A DNA stretch of 64,000 nucleotides, from positions 124,001 to 188,000 of the forward strand of contig JACPOP010000014.1 in NCBI GenBank assembly GCA_016191465.1, in the 5' to 3' direction. Position 1 is the stretch's first letter, and every line of letters begins with the position of its first letter. The notes under the pieces are model-generated. The model was not told where the DNA came from and made no database searches. It saw only the letters and a list, made by a program, of their open reading frames with translations. Positions 8,149 through 16,515 of the stretch are shown here, piece by piece. Made by a program: the position numbers and the translations under genes. Source of the DNA: Chloroflexota bacterium. GTDB taxonomy: Bacteria > Chloroflexota > UBA6077 > CF-72.

Positions 8149-9219
8149 ATGACGTTGATGCTGTCCAACGCGGACGTTCACCAGGTGCTCACCGTCGAGG
8201 CGTGCCTCGATGCGCTTGAAACTGCGTTTCGCGATTTCGCGGACGGCGGAGCGGTCAATCGGCCGCGGTCGCACACGTACACGGATCTGGGTGGCGGCCA
8301 CCAGTACCTGTTCAAATCCATGGATGGCAGCATCGCGCGCTTCGGCGTCCACGGTATTCGCCTGAGCTCGGACCATATCCGTGAGCTTTCTGTTGGCGGC
8401 AAGCGGCGGCGCGAGAAGCTGCCACTTGCACCGGGCGAGCGCTACGTTGGGCTAATCATGCTCTTCGACATCGCCACGCTACAGCCGCTCGTCATCATGC
8501 AGGACGGCTCTTTGCAGCGCCTGCGCGTTGGCAGCACCAGTGGGCTCGCGGCCAGATACCTCGCTCGCCAGGATGCGTCGGTGGTGGGTCTCATCGGCTC
8601 CGGCTGGCAGGCTGGTGCGCAACTGCTGGCGTTGCAGAAGGTGCGGACGCTCACCGAAATTCGCGCCTACAGCACCAATCCTGAGCGGCTGCGGGCGTTC
8701 TGCGCCGAGCACTCCCAACGTCTGGGCCAGGATGTGCGGCCCGTCAGATCCGCGCGCGAGGCCGTGGAGGGCGTCGATATCCTGGCGTGCGCCACCAACT
8801 CGCAGGACCCTGTGTTCGATGGAGCCTGGCTGGAGCCCGGGCAGCACGTGGGGTCCGTGCAAGGCCATGAGCTGGACTGGACCACCCTGCGGCGCGCGGA
8901 CGTCATCGGGGTGCGGAGCAAGGAGGAAGCCACCTTTCACTTCGCCCCGGGCCACGCGCCCGTCGAAGCCGCCGAGCAGAAGCAGCCTCCGGAGGCGATC
9001 CGCGGCAAGATGGCAGAGCTCGGCGACATCGTGGCCGGCCGTGCGGGCCGCGCCGCTTCGGATCAGGTCACCCTGTTCACCGGCGGCGGCAGCGGCGGCT
9101 CCTCCGGCCTGGGCATCCAGTTCACCGCGGTCGGTTACGCAGTCTACCGGGCCGCCCGTGACGCCGGCCTTGGCCGAGAAGTGCCCACCGACTGGTTCCT
9201 CGAGAACGAGAAGCCGTAG
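8149..9219 (+). CDS. Ornithine cyclodeaminase / mu-crystallin family protein
   Basis: 356 residues from the ATG at 8149; an in-frame ATG at 8101 adds 16 residues unlike the family's N-terminus, and a G-rich stretch precedes 8149. Family members bind NAD(P) and act as ornithine cyclodeaminases, ketimine reductases, or alanine/tauropine-type dehydrogenases. The dinucleotide motif is GLIGSGWQAGAQL, preceded by the Arg-rich substrate-binding segment LQRLRVGSTSGLAARYLA. The C-terminus has the conserved FTGGGSGGSSGLGIQF pattern. It is divergent from tctC, so the product may work on the same substrate family. The precise reaction is unknown. Confidence 0.88.
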   Translation: MTLMLSNADVHQVLTVEACLDALETAFRDFADGGAVNRPRSHTYTDLGGGHQYLFKSMDGSIARFGVHGIRLSSDHIRELSVGGKRRREKLPLAPGERYVGLIMLFDIATLQPLVIMQDGSLQRLRVGSTSGLAARYLARQDASVVGLIGSGWQAGAQLLALQKVRTLTEIRAYSTNPERLRAFCAEHSQRLGQDVRPVRSAREAVEGVDILACATNSQDPVFDGAWLEPGQHVGSVQGHELDWTTLRRADVIGVRSKEEATFHFAPGHAPVEAAEQKQPPEAIRGKMAELGDIVAGRAGRAASDQVTLFTGGGSGGSSGLGIQFTAVGYAVYRAARDAGLGREVPTDWFLENEKP

Positions 9220-9391
9220 GGGTATTTCTCGAGGTTCTGAGCGAGCGCGGTGGCACTGCGGGCCGTGTGCCAGCTTGGCTGGCCGTCCACGGTGGCGGAA
9301 TCCTGCCGTACGTACCACCGCGGCAGGCATCCACGCTCCTGGGTTTCTCGGAGTCGACGACCTACTCGGGCGAATGCCCAATTAAACCGAG

Positions 9392-9412
9392 AACTAACAA
9401 CTGACAACTGAC
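9392..9412. repeat. Heptamer tandem repeat (AACTGAC-type)
   Basis: Three 7-bp units in a row: AACTAAC, AACTGAC, AACTGAC. It lies in the AT-richer tail between the cyclodeaminase-like gene and the convergent DUF2085 gene. Related words recur near 21930 and, in inverse form, near 31746 and 36750. Confidence 0.6.
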
Positions 9413-9423
9413 CACTCCGCTCG

Positions 9424-10059
9424 TCAGCGCGCGATGCGCTCGCCCCGGCGCAGACGCAACTGGCGGTCGAGCACGGGGTAGAGCCAGAACACGAACGCCG
9501 CGGAGAAAAGTGCGCCGGTCCAGGTGCGCGTCTGCCAGTCCGAGTCGCGCAGGCCCACGGCCTGGCTGAGGCCGTCCCAGGCCATCGGCAGGCTGAAGAG
9601 GAGCAGCAGCGACCAGCTCAGCCGCTCGCGCCAGCGGCCACGGGCGCGGAGCACGCCGTAGAGAAGCCCGGCTCCGAACTGCGCGCCGAACATGGCCATT
9701 TCGCGCTGTTCGAGCGCCAACTGTTGGCCGAACAGGAAGTACGAGTGGGCGGGCCGCTGCGGGCACAGCAGCAGGTATGCGGTGTGGATGGCGGCGGACG
9801 CCGCGTCGAGCCTGGCGGCCGCCAGTACCGGCGCGCCAACGGCGCCCAGGAGCGCGAGCGTTACCAGGAGATTGGCCAGCAGCAGCCAGTGCCGAAAGAC
9901 CCAGGCGAGCGCGTCCTCGATGCCGCCGACGAGCACCTGGTCCAGGCGCCGCCGCCAGGGCGCAATGTCGCCCGGGTACGGACGCGCCTGATCCGGAACG
10001 GCCGCGGGGCGCCCCAACTCGGTGCTGGAGCGCCCCGGGGCGTCAATGGATTGCTGCAT
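9424..10059 (-). CDS. DUF2085 family membrane protein
   Basis: 211 residues from the ATG at 10059; a longer in-frame start at 10182 adds a Pro/Arg-rich segment that also covers a dispersed repeat, so the shorter form is preferred. Hydrophobic segments occur at about 45-75, 112-130, 140-160 and 175-195. The stretch LLCPQRPAHSYFLFGQQLALEQREMA... (split here: LLCPQRPAHSYFLFG, then QQLALEQREMAMFG) matches the DUF2085 hallmark, although the second Cys of the usual pattern is replaced. The function of DUF2085 is not established. It follows the copper operon on the same strand, about 155 bp after the ferredoxin-YHS gene, so it may be part of the metal-handling group. Confidence 0.75.
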   Translation of the reverse strand: MQQSIDAPGRSSTELGRPAAVPDQARPYPGDIAPWRRRLDQVLVGGIEDALAWVFRHWLLLANLLVTLALLGAVGAPVLAAARLDAASAAIHTAYLLLCPQRPAHSYFLFGQQLALEQREMAMFGAQFGAGLLYGVLRARGRWRERLSWSLLLLFSLPMAWDGLSQAVGLRDSDWQTRTWTGALFSAAFVFWLYPVLDRQLRLRRGERIAR

Positions 10060-10090
10060 ACCTACTGCAGGGGAAGTGTAGTGCGTCCCA

Positions 10091-10137
10091 TCATCCTGAG
10101 GGAACCGAAGATCCGTCCCCGCTGGGAACTCGGATCT
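10091..10137. repeat. Dispersed repeat, copy 1
   Basis: Contains TCATCCTGAG and AGATCCGTCC, then a 7-bp inverted repeat (AGATCCG at 10109-10115 against CGGATCT at 10131-10137). It is a diverged relative of the copies near 31798 and 32766. It lies between the ferredoxin-YHS gene and the DUF2085 gene. Confidence 0.55.
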
Positions 10138-10215
10138 CCGCACGACGGGTGCTTCGCTTCGCCCCGGTCTGACCGCGGCCACGGCCGAAGGCTGAAAGCC
10201 CCGGGTTCCTCTCGG

Positions 10216-10890
10216 TCAGGCCGCGAGATAGGCCTGAGGATCGGCCAGGAAGAGCTTCTTACAGGAGGGTGCGCAGAAGGCGATCGTCCGGCCCTCAAAC
10301 TCGATCTTGTGGCGCGTCGTAGCTGGGTCCACGTCCATCAGGCACACCGGATCCAGCCGCTCCAGGCCATCCGAGCCTGACGTGGCCGACGCTTCTTCTG
10401 CGAACGGCACGAAGTCCGCGTTGGGCGGCGCCACGTAGCGCTCGTAGACGTGGTCCTTCAGCGCTTCCGGCGGCGGGAGCACGCTGCCTGCATCGAGCAT
10501 GGCCTGCACGTAGTCAAAGACCTGCGGCACCAGCGCGGGGTCGTTGAGGTCCTTCAGCCAGATGGAGCGGCCGTGGATCTGCATCAGGGCGTTGTTGCCT
10601 GCCGCGCAGGGGCCGAGGCAACCGGTGAACGACAGGTGGAAACGATTGCGGATCTTGCGTCGTTCCCACTCCTGCCCCCACAGGGCGTCCGGCTCGAACG
10701 GCAGCCGGCCCTTTTCCTCCCAGCCGCAGCAGCAGCTCCCGTTCTGTTTGGTGCACACAAAGAGCTGGCCCTGGAGCTGGACGATCCGGAACTCCTCGCC
10801 GCGCGCCTGCACTTTCACCGTCGGGATTGGCGCGCGCCTGGTGGGCGCCGCGCCGCCAGCCTCGGCTACCTCGCCAGCGCTCGTGGTCAC
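10216..10890 (-). CDS. Fusion: thioredoxin-like 2Fe-2S ferredoxin plus YHS metal-binding domain
   Basis: 224 residues. Residues about 25-140 look like a thioredoxin-fold 2Fe-2S ferredoxin: FVCTKQNGSCCCGW gives Cys46 and a Cys53-55 run, and GCLGPCAAGNN gives Cys91 and Cys95. Residues 179-224 are a YHS domain with Cys183 (DPVCLMDV) and FCAPSC (Cys206, Cys210) and the closing DPQAYL. YHS domains bind soft metals in copper and mercury systems. The start is GTG at 10890, overlapping the stop of the small YHS gene by four bases (GTGA), so translation is coupled. The fusion of a redox centre to a metal-binding module in a copper operon suggests redox-linked copper handling; that is inference. Confidence 0.85.
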   Translation of the reverse strand: MTTSAGEVAEAGGAAPTRRAPIPTVKVQARGEEFRIVQLQGQLFVCTKQNGSCCCGWEEKGRLPFEPDALWGQEWERRKIRNRFHLSFTGCLGPCAAGNNALMQIHGRSIWLKDLNDPALVPQVFDYVQAMLDAGSVLPPPEALKDHVYERYVAPPNADFVPFAEEASATSGSDGLERLDPVCLMDVDPATTRHKIEFEGRTIAFCAPSCKKLFLADPQAYLAA

Positions 10891-11051
10891 ATGTGGGCCT
10901 TATGGCCGGGGTCCAGGTACTTCTGGGGCTCGGTCTCGAATGCCTTCTTACAGCCGGGGGCGCAGAAGTAGTAGGTCTGCCCTTCGTGCTGGGTGGTGTG
11001 CTTGGCCGTCTCGGGGGCCACGTCCATGCCGCAAACGGGGTCTTTTGCCAT
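10887..11051 (-). CDS. Small YHS-domain metal-binding protein
   Basis: 54 residues, one complete YHS domain: MAKDPVCGMDV at the N-terminus (Cys7), YYFCAPGCKKAF in the middle and DPQ-like EPQKYL near the end, closing with an HKAHM tail. The start at 11051 is supported by AAGGAG at 11061-11066, nine bases upstream. It is likely a cytoplasmic soft-metal (probably copper) binding protein serving the nearby CopA ATPase. It overlaps the ferredoxin-YHS gene by four bases and is preceded by a hairpin that separates it from copA. Confidence 0.9.
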   Translation of the reverse strand: MAKDPVCGMDVAPETAKHTTQHEGQTYYFCAPGCKKAFETEPQKYLDPGHKAHM

Positions 11052-11089
11052 GAGGAGGCACTCCTTCTTCAGGTAGAGGGTTGAATGAA

Positions 11090-11118
11090 TGGGCGGGAAG
11101 CGTAGCGCTTCCCGCCCA
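11090..11118 (-). repeat. 13-bp hairpin between copA and the YHS gene
   Basis: Perfect inverted repeat, arms 11090-11102 and 11106-11118, with a TAG loop. It is very GC-rich and has no U-run. It sits 43 bp after the copA stop and about 40 bp before the YHS start. It may be an RNA-stabilising or attenuating element that sets YHS expression relative to copA. Confidence 0.7.
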
Positions 11119-11160
11119 CGGGACCGAGGCTCAGGCGACCGATTCGACCGGGTAATCCTC

Positions 11161-14100
11161 CTACGGGTTGACGCGGACGGTGAAGTCCGCGGTGATGACG
11201 GACCCATCCGGCCCGCCGAACTGGCCCCAGACCTTGTAGAGGCCGGGGGTGGGGAAGGTGTAATTGAAGGTGATCTCTGGCCCGAACGGACCCTGAGCGG
11301 CGGTCTCGCCCATCCCGGTCATGCCGGCCATGGTGTTGTCCGCGGATGCGCCGTTGGCGGCCGTCTCCGGCCCGACCTGGGCGCCGTGGACGTGGGCGAA
11401 CGTCTGCGTATCCTGGCTAGCGATCACCGCGTGCGCTGGCGCACCCAGGAACGGCTGCAGGTCGCGCACCGGCTCGCCCGTGAGCGCGTCCTCCACGCGG
11501 AAAGTGAGCTGGGTGTTCTGGCCCGCCTTGACCGTCCGCGCACCCCAGAGGGCCACGCGAGCTCCGGCGTTGGCCGGCGTCTTGGGCGTGCGGTCCTCCG
11601 CAAGGACCGCCGGTGCAGGGGCGGTGCCCTCAACCCGGACGTCGGTGCGCTGCACGACGTCCCGTCCGTCAGCAACCTGGAACTCGTCGTAGAGCACGTA
11701 GTCGCCGCCAGTTGGGAACGCCAGGTCCACGCGGAAGACGTTGGGCTGGCCGGGCACCTGCTCCGGGTGCACGTGCTGGAAGCGGGCGAGGTCCGTGCTG
11801 ACCACGATCAGGTGCATCAGCTTCTCGGACGAGACGCGCAGTCCCTGGAGTGGCTGGCCCTGCGCGGTGGTCAGGGTGTATTGGAGCGGAACGGACGCAC
11901 CGGCGCGCACCGACTGCGGCAGCGCCGCGTCCACCCGCACACCGGCGACGGCGGGGGTGATCGTCGCGCCCGAGCTGCTGTTCATCCCCGCCATGCCGGC
12001 CACTCCAGCCGTGCTGGACGTCCGGGCGAAGACGAGCGCGGCCAGGCCGACACCGAGCGCCACCAGGGCGATCACCACCAGGTAGCTCCACTCCGCGATG
12101 CGGCGGCCGAGCGGCGGGTGCGTGATCTCGCGGACGGTCGCCGGCGCCTTGAAGGTGCCGAGGCGCAGCGAGTTCGTGACTACGCTGACGCTGCTCATGG
12201 CCATCGCGGCCGCCGCCAGGACCGGGTTCAGCAGGACTTGCAGGAACGGGTACAGCGCGCCCATGGCCACCGGGATCAGGACGACGTTGTAGATGAACGC
12301 CCAGAACAGGTTCTGGCGAATGGTGGAGACCGTGCGGCGAGAGAGGGCGATGGCCGTCACCACGCCGCGCAGGTCGCCGCCGATCAGCGTGATGTCTGAA
12401 GCGGCCATGGCCACGTCGGTGCCGGTGCCAATCGCAATGCCCAGGTCCGATTGGGCGAGCGCGGGAGCGTCGTTGATGCCGTCGCCGACCATGGCGACGA
12501 CCTTGCCCTGCCCTTGCAGCTCGCGGACCTTGTCCGCCTTCTGGTCGGGCAGCACCTCGGCTAGGACGTTGGTGATGCCCACCTCGCGGGCGATGGCTTC
12601 CGCCGTGCGGCGGTTGTCGCCGGTGAGCATCCACACGTCCAGGCCGAGCGCCTTGAGGCGCTCGACGGCCTCGGCCGACTCGGCGCGGACCGTATCGGCC
12701 ACCGCGATCAAGCCGGCTGGCGCGCCGGCCAGCGCCACGTACATGGGCGTGGCGCCGCCCCGGGCGAGCTCGTCGGCGCGCTCGGAGAGGCCATTCAGGT
12801 TGACGCCGAAGCCCTGCATCAGCGCCAGGTTCCCAAGCAGGAGCTCGCGCCCCTCGATCGTGGCCTGGATGCCCTTGCCGGTGATGGACTGGAAGTGCTC
12901 CGCCTTCGGCAGGGTCAGGCCATCCGCCTTCGCACGCGAGACGATGGCTTCGCCGAGCGGGTGCTCGGAGCCAACCTCGGCCGCCGCGGCGAAGCGTAGA
13001 AGATCCTGTTCCGAAATCCCCTCTGGGACCAGCGCGGTGACCTCGGGCTTGCCGCGGGTCAGCGTGCCGGTCTTGTCGAGGATGATGGCATTCACCTTGT
13101 GGGCGCCTTCCAGCGCCTCGCCGCCACGGATCAGGATGCCGTTCAAGGCCCCCTTGCCCGTGCCGACCATGATGGCGGTTGGCGTGGCGAGGCCGAGGGC
13201 GCAGGGGCAAGCGATGATCAGTACCGCGATCGCCGCTTGGAGGGCGAACGAGGCGCGCGGCTCGGGTCCGAAGACCATCCAGCCCGCGAAGGTGAGGATG
13301 GCCACGCCGATGACCGCCGGCACGAAGTACGACGAGATCTCGTCGGCCATGCGCTGGATGGGCGCTTTCGAGCCCTGCGCGTCTTCCACCAGCCGCACGA
13401 TCTGGGCGAGCGCGGTGTCCTTACCGACCTTGGTGGCCCGCATGATGAAGGCGCCGGTCTTGTTGAGGGTGGCGCCGATGACTTCGTCGCCAGCGGACTT
13501 CTCAACGGGGATGGACTCCCCCGTCAGCATGCTCTCGTCGACGGCGCTCGCGCCTTCCTGGACGACGCCGTCGACTGGCACCTTCTCGCCAGGCCGCACG
13601 CGTACCAGGTCGCCGGCTATGACGGCTTCGACCGGGATATCCTGCTCCACGCCGCCGCGAATGACGCGCGCGGTCTTGGCTTGCAGGCCCATGAGCGCCT
13701 TGATGGCCGCGCTGGTCTGGCCCTTGGCGCGCGCCTCCATCCAGCGGCCGAGCAGGATCAGGCCAATGATGATGACCGCCGTCTCGTAGTACACGTCCTG
13801 GCGGAAACCAATGCGCCGCGCGAAATCGGGGAAGAGCGTCACGAATGCCGAGTAGGCGTAGGCGGCGCTCGTGCCGATCGCGATGAGCGTATTCATGTTC
13901 GAGCTGCCGTGCTTCCCCGCGGCCCACGCCGCCTGGTAGAAGCTGCGGCCAGCCCAGAACTGGATCGGCGTAGCGAGGATCAGCAACGGCAGGTACAGCC
14001 GCTGGTCGTGTGGGAACGGGAACGGCAGGTACATGACCGCCATCATCCCGAAGCCGACGACCAGCGAGACGATGAACTTCGTCCGCAGCTCGGCAATCTC

Positions 14101-14742
14101 TCGCGCCCGCTCGACGTCGCGATGGTCCACCGGCTCGGTCGAGGGAGCCGCCGGCGCCGTGATCGGCGCTCCCGCCACGGGAACGGTAGCACTCGGTGCC
14201 GCGGCGGGCGGGACGTACGGGCCTACGCCATAGCCGGCCTTCTCGACGGCTGCCTTGAGCCGCGGGAAATCCGCCGAGGTGGGATTGAATGAGACGGTTG
14301 CCTTCTCGGTGGCCAGGTTCACGGTGGCGGTTTCCACGCCCTCCACCTTGGCGAGCGCTTTCTCGATGCGCCGCACACACGAGGCGCAGGTCATGCCGGT
14401 GACGGGGAAGGTCAGCTCCGTCGGTCCGGATACCTGGACAGGCTCCAGGGCGGGGCTCGATACAACGGCCGGCGCAAGCGCGGCCGGTTCGGCGGGCATG
14501 TCGCGAACGCCGTACCCCGCCTTCTCGACCGCGGTCTTCATGTTGGCGAAGTTGGCCCGGGAGGGGTCGTAGACCACCTTGACCTTCTCGGTGGCGAGGT
14601 TGACGCTCGCCTCCTGGATGCCTTCGACCTTGCCGAGCGACTTCTCGATGCGGCGCACGCACGAGGCGCAGGTCATCCCGGTGACGGGAAAACTGACCTC
14701 GCGCGTCTCCGCGTCGGCCCGGGTTTGCTGTTCAATCGCCAT
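11161..14742 (-). CDS. copA: Cu(I)-translocating P1B-type ATPase with fused C-terminal membrane helix and extracytoplasmic-type domain
   Basis: 1193 residues, about 350 more than usual. Two N-terminal HMA domains carry GMTCASC (Cys25/Cys28 and Cys118/Cys121). The ATPase core shows the TGES loop near 407, CPC at 511-513, Asp555 in DKTGT, the SEHP motif at 591-594 and GDGINDAP at 752-759. The TM7-TM8 signatures YN (817-818) and MxxSS (846-850) mark the Cu(I) P1B-1 group, so it should export Cu(I) using ATP. After TM8 there is an extra helix (about 883-905), a Met-rich linker (GMAGM) and about 270 residues with two beta-sandwich-like segments ([38 protein letters not shown]) and another Met-rich patch ([10 protein letters not shown]). 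The added helix would place this tail outside the cell. It is eight bases from csoR, in the same operon. Confidence 0.96.
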   Translation of the reverse strand: MAIEQQTRADAETREVSFPVTGMTCASCVRRIEKSLGKVEGIQEASVNLATEKVKVVYDPSRANFANMKTAVEKAGYGVRDMPAEPAALAPAVVSSPALEPVQVSGPTELTFPVTGMTCASCVRRIEKALAKVEGVETATVNLATEKATVSFNPTSADFPRLKAAVEKAGYGVGPYVPPAAAPSATVPVAGAPITAPAAPSTEPVDHRDVERAREIAELRTKFIVSLVVGFGMMAVMYLPFPFPHDQRLYLPLLILATPIQFWAGRSFYQAAWAAGKHGSSNMNTLIAIGTSAAYAYSAFVTLFPDFARRIGFRQDVYYETAVIIIGLILLGRWMEARAKGQTSAAIKALMGLQAKTARVIRGGVEQDIPVEAVIAGDLVRVRPGEKVPVDGVVQEGASAVDESMLTGESIPVEKSAGDEVIGATLNKTGAFIMRATKVGKDTALAQIVRLVEDAQGSKAPIQRMADEISSYFVPAVIGVAILTFAGWMVFGPEPRASFALQAAIAVLIIACPCALGLATPTAIMVGTGKGALNGILIRGGEALEGAHKVNAIILDKTGTLTRGKPEVTALVPEGISEQDLLRFAAAAEVGSEHPLGEAIVSRAKADGLTLPKAEHFQSITGKGIQATIEGRELLLGNLALMQGFGVNLNGLSERADELARGGATPMYVALAGAPAGLIAVADTVRAESAEAVERLKALGLDVWMLTGDNRRTAEAIAREVGITNVLAEVLPDQKADKVRELQGQGKVVAMVGDGINDAPALAQSDLGIAIGTGTDVAMAASDITLIGGDLRGVVTAIALSRRTVSTIRQNLFWAFIYNVVLIPVAMGALYPFLQVLLNPVLAAAAMAMSSVSVVTNSLRLGTFKAPATVREITHPPLGRRIAEWSYLVVIALVALGVGLAALVFARTSSTAGVAGMAGMNSSSGATITPAVAGVRVDAALPQSVRAGASVPLQYTLTTAQGQPLQGLRVSSEKLMHLIVVSTDLARFQHVHPEQVPGQPNVFRVDLAFPTGGDYVLYDEFQVADGRDVVQRTDVRVEGTAPAPAVLAEDRTPKTPANAGARVALWGARTVKAGQNTQLTFRVEDALTGEPVRDLQPFLGAPAHAVIASQDTQTFAHVHGAQVGPETAANGASADNTMAGMTGMGETAAQGPFGPEITFNYTFPTPGLYKVWGQFGGPDGSVITADFTVRVNP

Positions 14743-14750
14743 GGTGGCTC

Positions 14751-15014
14751 CTACTTCCTGGAGAGCTCGAACAGCTCTGCCAGCTCCGCGACCATCTCCT
14801 GGTCGCGGCCGTCTCTAAACCCGTCCACGACGCAGCCGTGGAGGTGCCCCTCAAGCAGGGCGGACTCGAACTTCTGCAGGGCGCGCTCAACAGCGTAACT
14901 CTGCTTCAAGACGCTCACACAGTACTGGTCGTCTTCGACCATCTTGCGGATGCCTTTCAGGTGCCCCTCGATGGAGGCAAGGCGGTTCAGGATGTCTTTC
15001 TTGCTGCCCTGCAT
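14751..15014 (-). CDS. csoR: Copper-sensing transcriptional repressor CsoR
   Basis: 87 residues from the ATG at 15014. The frame runs much further upstream, but only this part matches the CsoR/RcnR/FrmR helical-bundle family. It has the [19 protein letters not shown] start and the Cu(I) ligand set Cys32, His57, Cys61 with the exact CsoR spacing (C-x24-H-x3-C), which separates it from Ni/Co (RcnR) and formaldehyde (FrmR) sensors. It should bind its own promoter when copper is low and release when Cu(I) binds. It is the first gene of the operon csoR-copA-yhs-ferredoxin-yhs. Confidence 0.95.
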   Translation of the reverse strand: MQGSKKDILNRLASIEGHLKGIRKMVEDDQYCVSVLKQSYAVERALQKFESALLEGHLHGCVVDGFRDGRDQEMVAELAELFELSRK

Positions 15015-15025
15015 GCATGCGCTCC

Positions 15026-15046
15026 CACCCCCCTGGGGAGGGGGTG
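15026..15046 (-). promoter_or_regulatory. CsoR-type operator
   Basis: Inverted repeat CACCCCC (15026-15032), 7-bp centre, GGGGGTG (15040-15046). This is the C-run/G-run palindrome known for CsoR operators. It lies 12-32 bases upstream of csoR and overlaps the predicted transcription start, an ideal place for repression. Confidence 0.75.
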
Positions 15047-15051
15047 CGTGC

Positions 15052-15081
15052 AGTGTACCGCTCGGCCCTGAAAATGTGCAA
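15052..15081 (-). promoter_or_regulatory. Promoter of the csoR-copA operon
   Basis: Reading leftward: -35 TTGCAC (15076-15081), 18-bp spacer, -10 TACACT (15052-15057). Each hexamer matches the sigma-70 consensus at 4 of 6 positions. Transcription should start near 15045, inside the CsoR operator. Confidence 0.65.
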
Positions 15082-15200
15082 GGCGCACGCCCCCGGAGCC
15101 GGCGCTCCCGAGCGGCGGGGCGGGGCGGAAGCCCCTCGCCCGGTACCCTGCTGCCGCTTCTGCCCCGAGCGGGCACGGGGCGTGCGGGCAGGCTTGCCAC

Positions 15201-15884
15201 GTGGTGCCCCAAACCCCCATCGCCCCGCTCCTGCTGGTCGACGACGAACAGCGCAATCACACCGCGCTGGCCGCGGTCCTGTCTGGCCCTGGGCGCGAGC
15301 TGCTGCACGCCTACTCGGGCGCGGAAGCGCTGCGGCTGCTGCTGGGCCGGCCGGTCGCCGCGGTGCTCCTTGACCTGATGATGCCCGTGATGGACGGAAT
15401 CGAGACGGCAACGCTGATCCGCGCGCGCGATGAATCGCGGGATACGCCGATTCTGTTCCTGACCGCGGCTGGCGAGGAGCGGCGCGCGGAGGCGTACGCG
15501 CTGGGTGCGGTGGACTTCCTCGCCAAGCCCATCGAGCCGGATGTCCTCCAGGCAAAGATCCACGTGTTCATTGAGCTGTGGCGCCGGGCGATCCTGTTGG
15601 AGGAAAGTTCTCGCGCGCTGGCCGCCGCTGCACGGCTTGAAGGTGCGCTCCTGGCGGTCCGCACGGCCGAGCACGAGCTCGGCAATCAGTTGGCCACGGC
15701 CAGCGCACACCTGCAGATGCTCCTGCGCCGCGAGCTGGGTGACAGCGAGCAGAACCAGATCGAAGGGGCGCTCCGCGCGGTGCGACAGGCCATAGACACG
15801 GTGCAGCGTATGCAAGGGCTGACCGAGCTCCGTGCCGTGGATTGGGGGGAAGGGTTGCCGCCCACGCTCGACCTGGGACGGTGA
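15201..15884 (+). CDS. Response regulator with C-terminal histidine-kinase-like dimerisation segment
   Basis: 227 residues, GTG start. Residues 8-125 are a receiver domain: acidic pair in LLVDDE, phospho-acceptor Asp58 (VLLDLMMP), Thr/Ser switch in LFLTAAG and Lys109 (FLAKP). Residues 130-215 are helical, with TAEHELGNQLATASAH around His158 that resembles the H-box of kinase dimerisation (DHp) domains. No ATPase domain follows and there is no DNA-binding domain. It may act as a phosphorelay or adaptor protein that pairs with another kinase. The next gene encodes a pseudo-receiver on the same strand. It is divergent from the copper operon; whether they are linked is not known. Confidence 0.8.
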   Translation: MVPQTPIAPLLLVDDEQRNHTALAAVLSGPGRELLHAYSGAEALRLLLGRPVAAVLLDLMMPVMDGIETATLIRARDESRDTPILFLTAAGEERRAEAYALGAVDFLAKPIEPDVLQAKIHVFIELWRRAILLEESSRALAAAARLEGALLAVRTAEHELGNQLATASAHLQMLLRRELGDSEQNQIEGALRAVRQAIDTVQRMQGLTELRAVDWGEGLPPTLDLGR

Positions 15885-15955
15885 GCCACCGGCGCGTCCG
15901 CGGCCGGTGTGCCTGGGGGTGGCATGCACCCTGCTTTTATGGCGCGCCAAACCCG

Positions 15956-16321
15956 ATGACGCAAACGCAGATCCTGGTCGTGGAAGATGACCCTGACATC
16001 GCCGCCGTTATGGCCCAGGTCCTGGAGGAAGACCTCGACGCCCACGTTGAAACTGCCGCCAACGGCAAGGAGGCCCTGGCGTTCCTGGAGGACCATGTCC
16101 CCGATGCCATGCTGGTCAACCTCCGCATGCCTGAGATGAACGGCTCGGACTTCCTCATCGCCCGTCGCGAGCTGGATGGACCGGCCGCGCTCGTGCCGGC
16201 AGTGGTCGTCTCCGCGGCCCCAGATGGAGCCGGGATTGCCGCGGACGTCGGCGCGGACGGCTTCCTCGCCAAGCCGTTCGAGATCGAAGCGCTTTCGGCG
16301 GCCGTCACGCGCGCGCTCTGA
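15956..16321 (+). CDS. Stand-alone receiver protein lacking the phospho-acceptor Asp
   Basis: 121 residues from the ATG at 15956. Full receiver fold: LVVEDDPD acidic pair, GADGFLAKP with Lys106 and a Ser switch (VVVSAAP). The residue at the phosphorylation site is Asn55 (LVNLRMPEMNG, codon AAC) where Asp is normal, so classical phosphorylation should not occur. It may be a constitutive or ligand-controlled pseudo-receiver working with the upstream receiver/H-box protein, 71 bp away. The function is unknown. Confidence 0.82.
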   Translation: MTQTQILVVEDDPDIAAVMAQVLEEDLDAHVETAANGKEALAFLEDHVPDAMLVNLRMPEMNGSDFLIARRELDGPAALVPAVVVSAAPDGAGIAADVGADGFLAKPFEIEALSAAVTRAL

Positions 16322-16515
16322 AGGGCGGGCCACTGGAGCGGTGAAGGTCCGTGGGAGTACCGGGCGGAAGCGATCGGGCCGAAGGATCCGTACTGCCGAG
16401 GTGGAATTTTGGAGTCCCCGGCGACATTCGGATCGATCGCCCGCGCACGATGACGCCCGCTGGCCAGCCCTGAGCGCCGTCGCCGGGCGTTCGATAGATG
16501 CTTCGCTCTGCGCTA

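Noticed and set aside
15015-15950. The 312-residue upstream extension of the csoR frame
   Set aside because: It is antisense to the receiver gene, Arg/Pro-rich, and CsoR is complete from 15014.
16381-16391. GAAGGATCCGT as a further copy of the dispersed repeat
   Set aside because: Only 11 bases match and the flanking parts of the repeat are missing; it could be chance.
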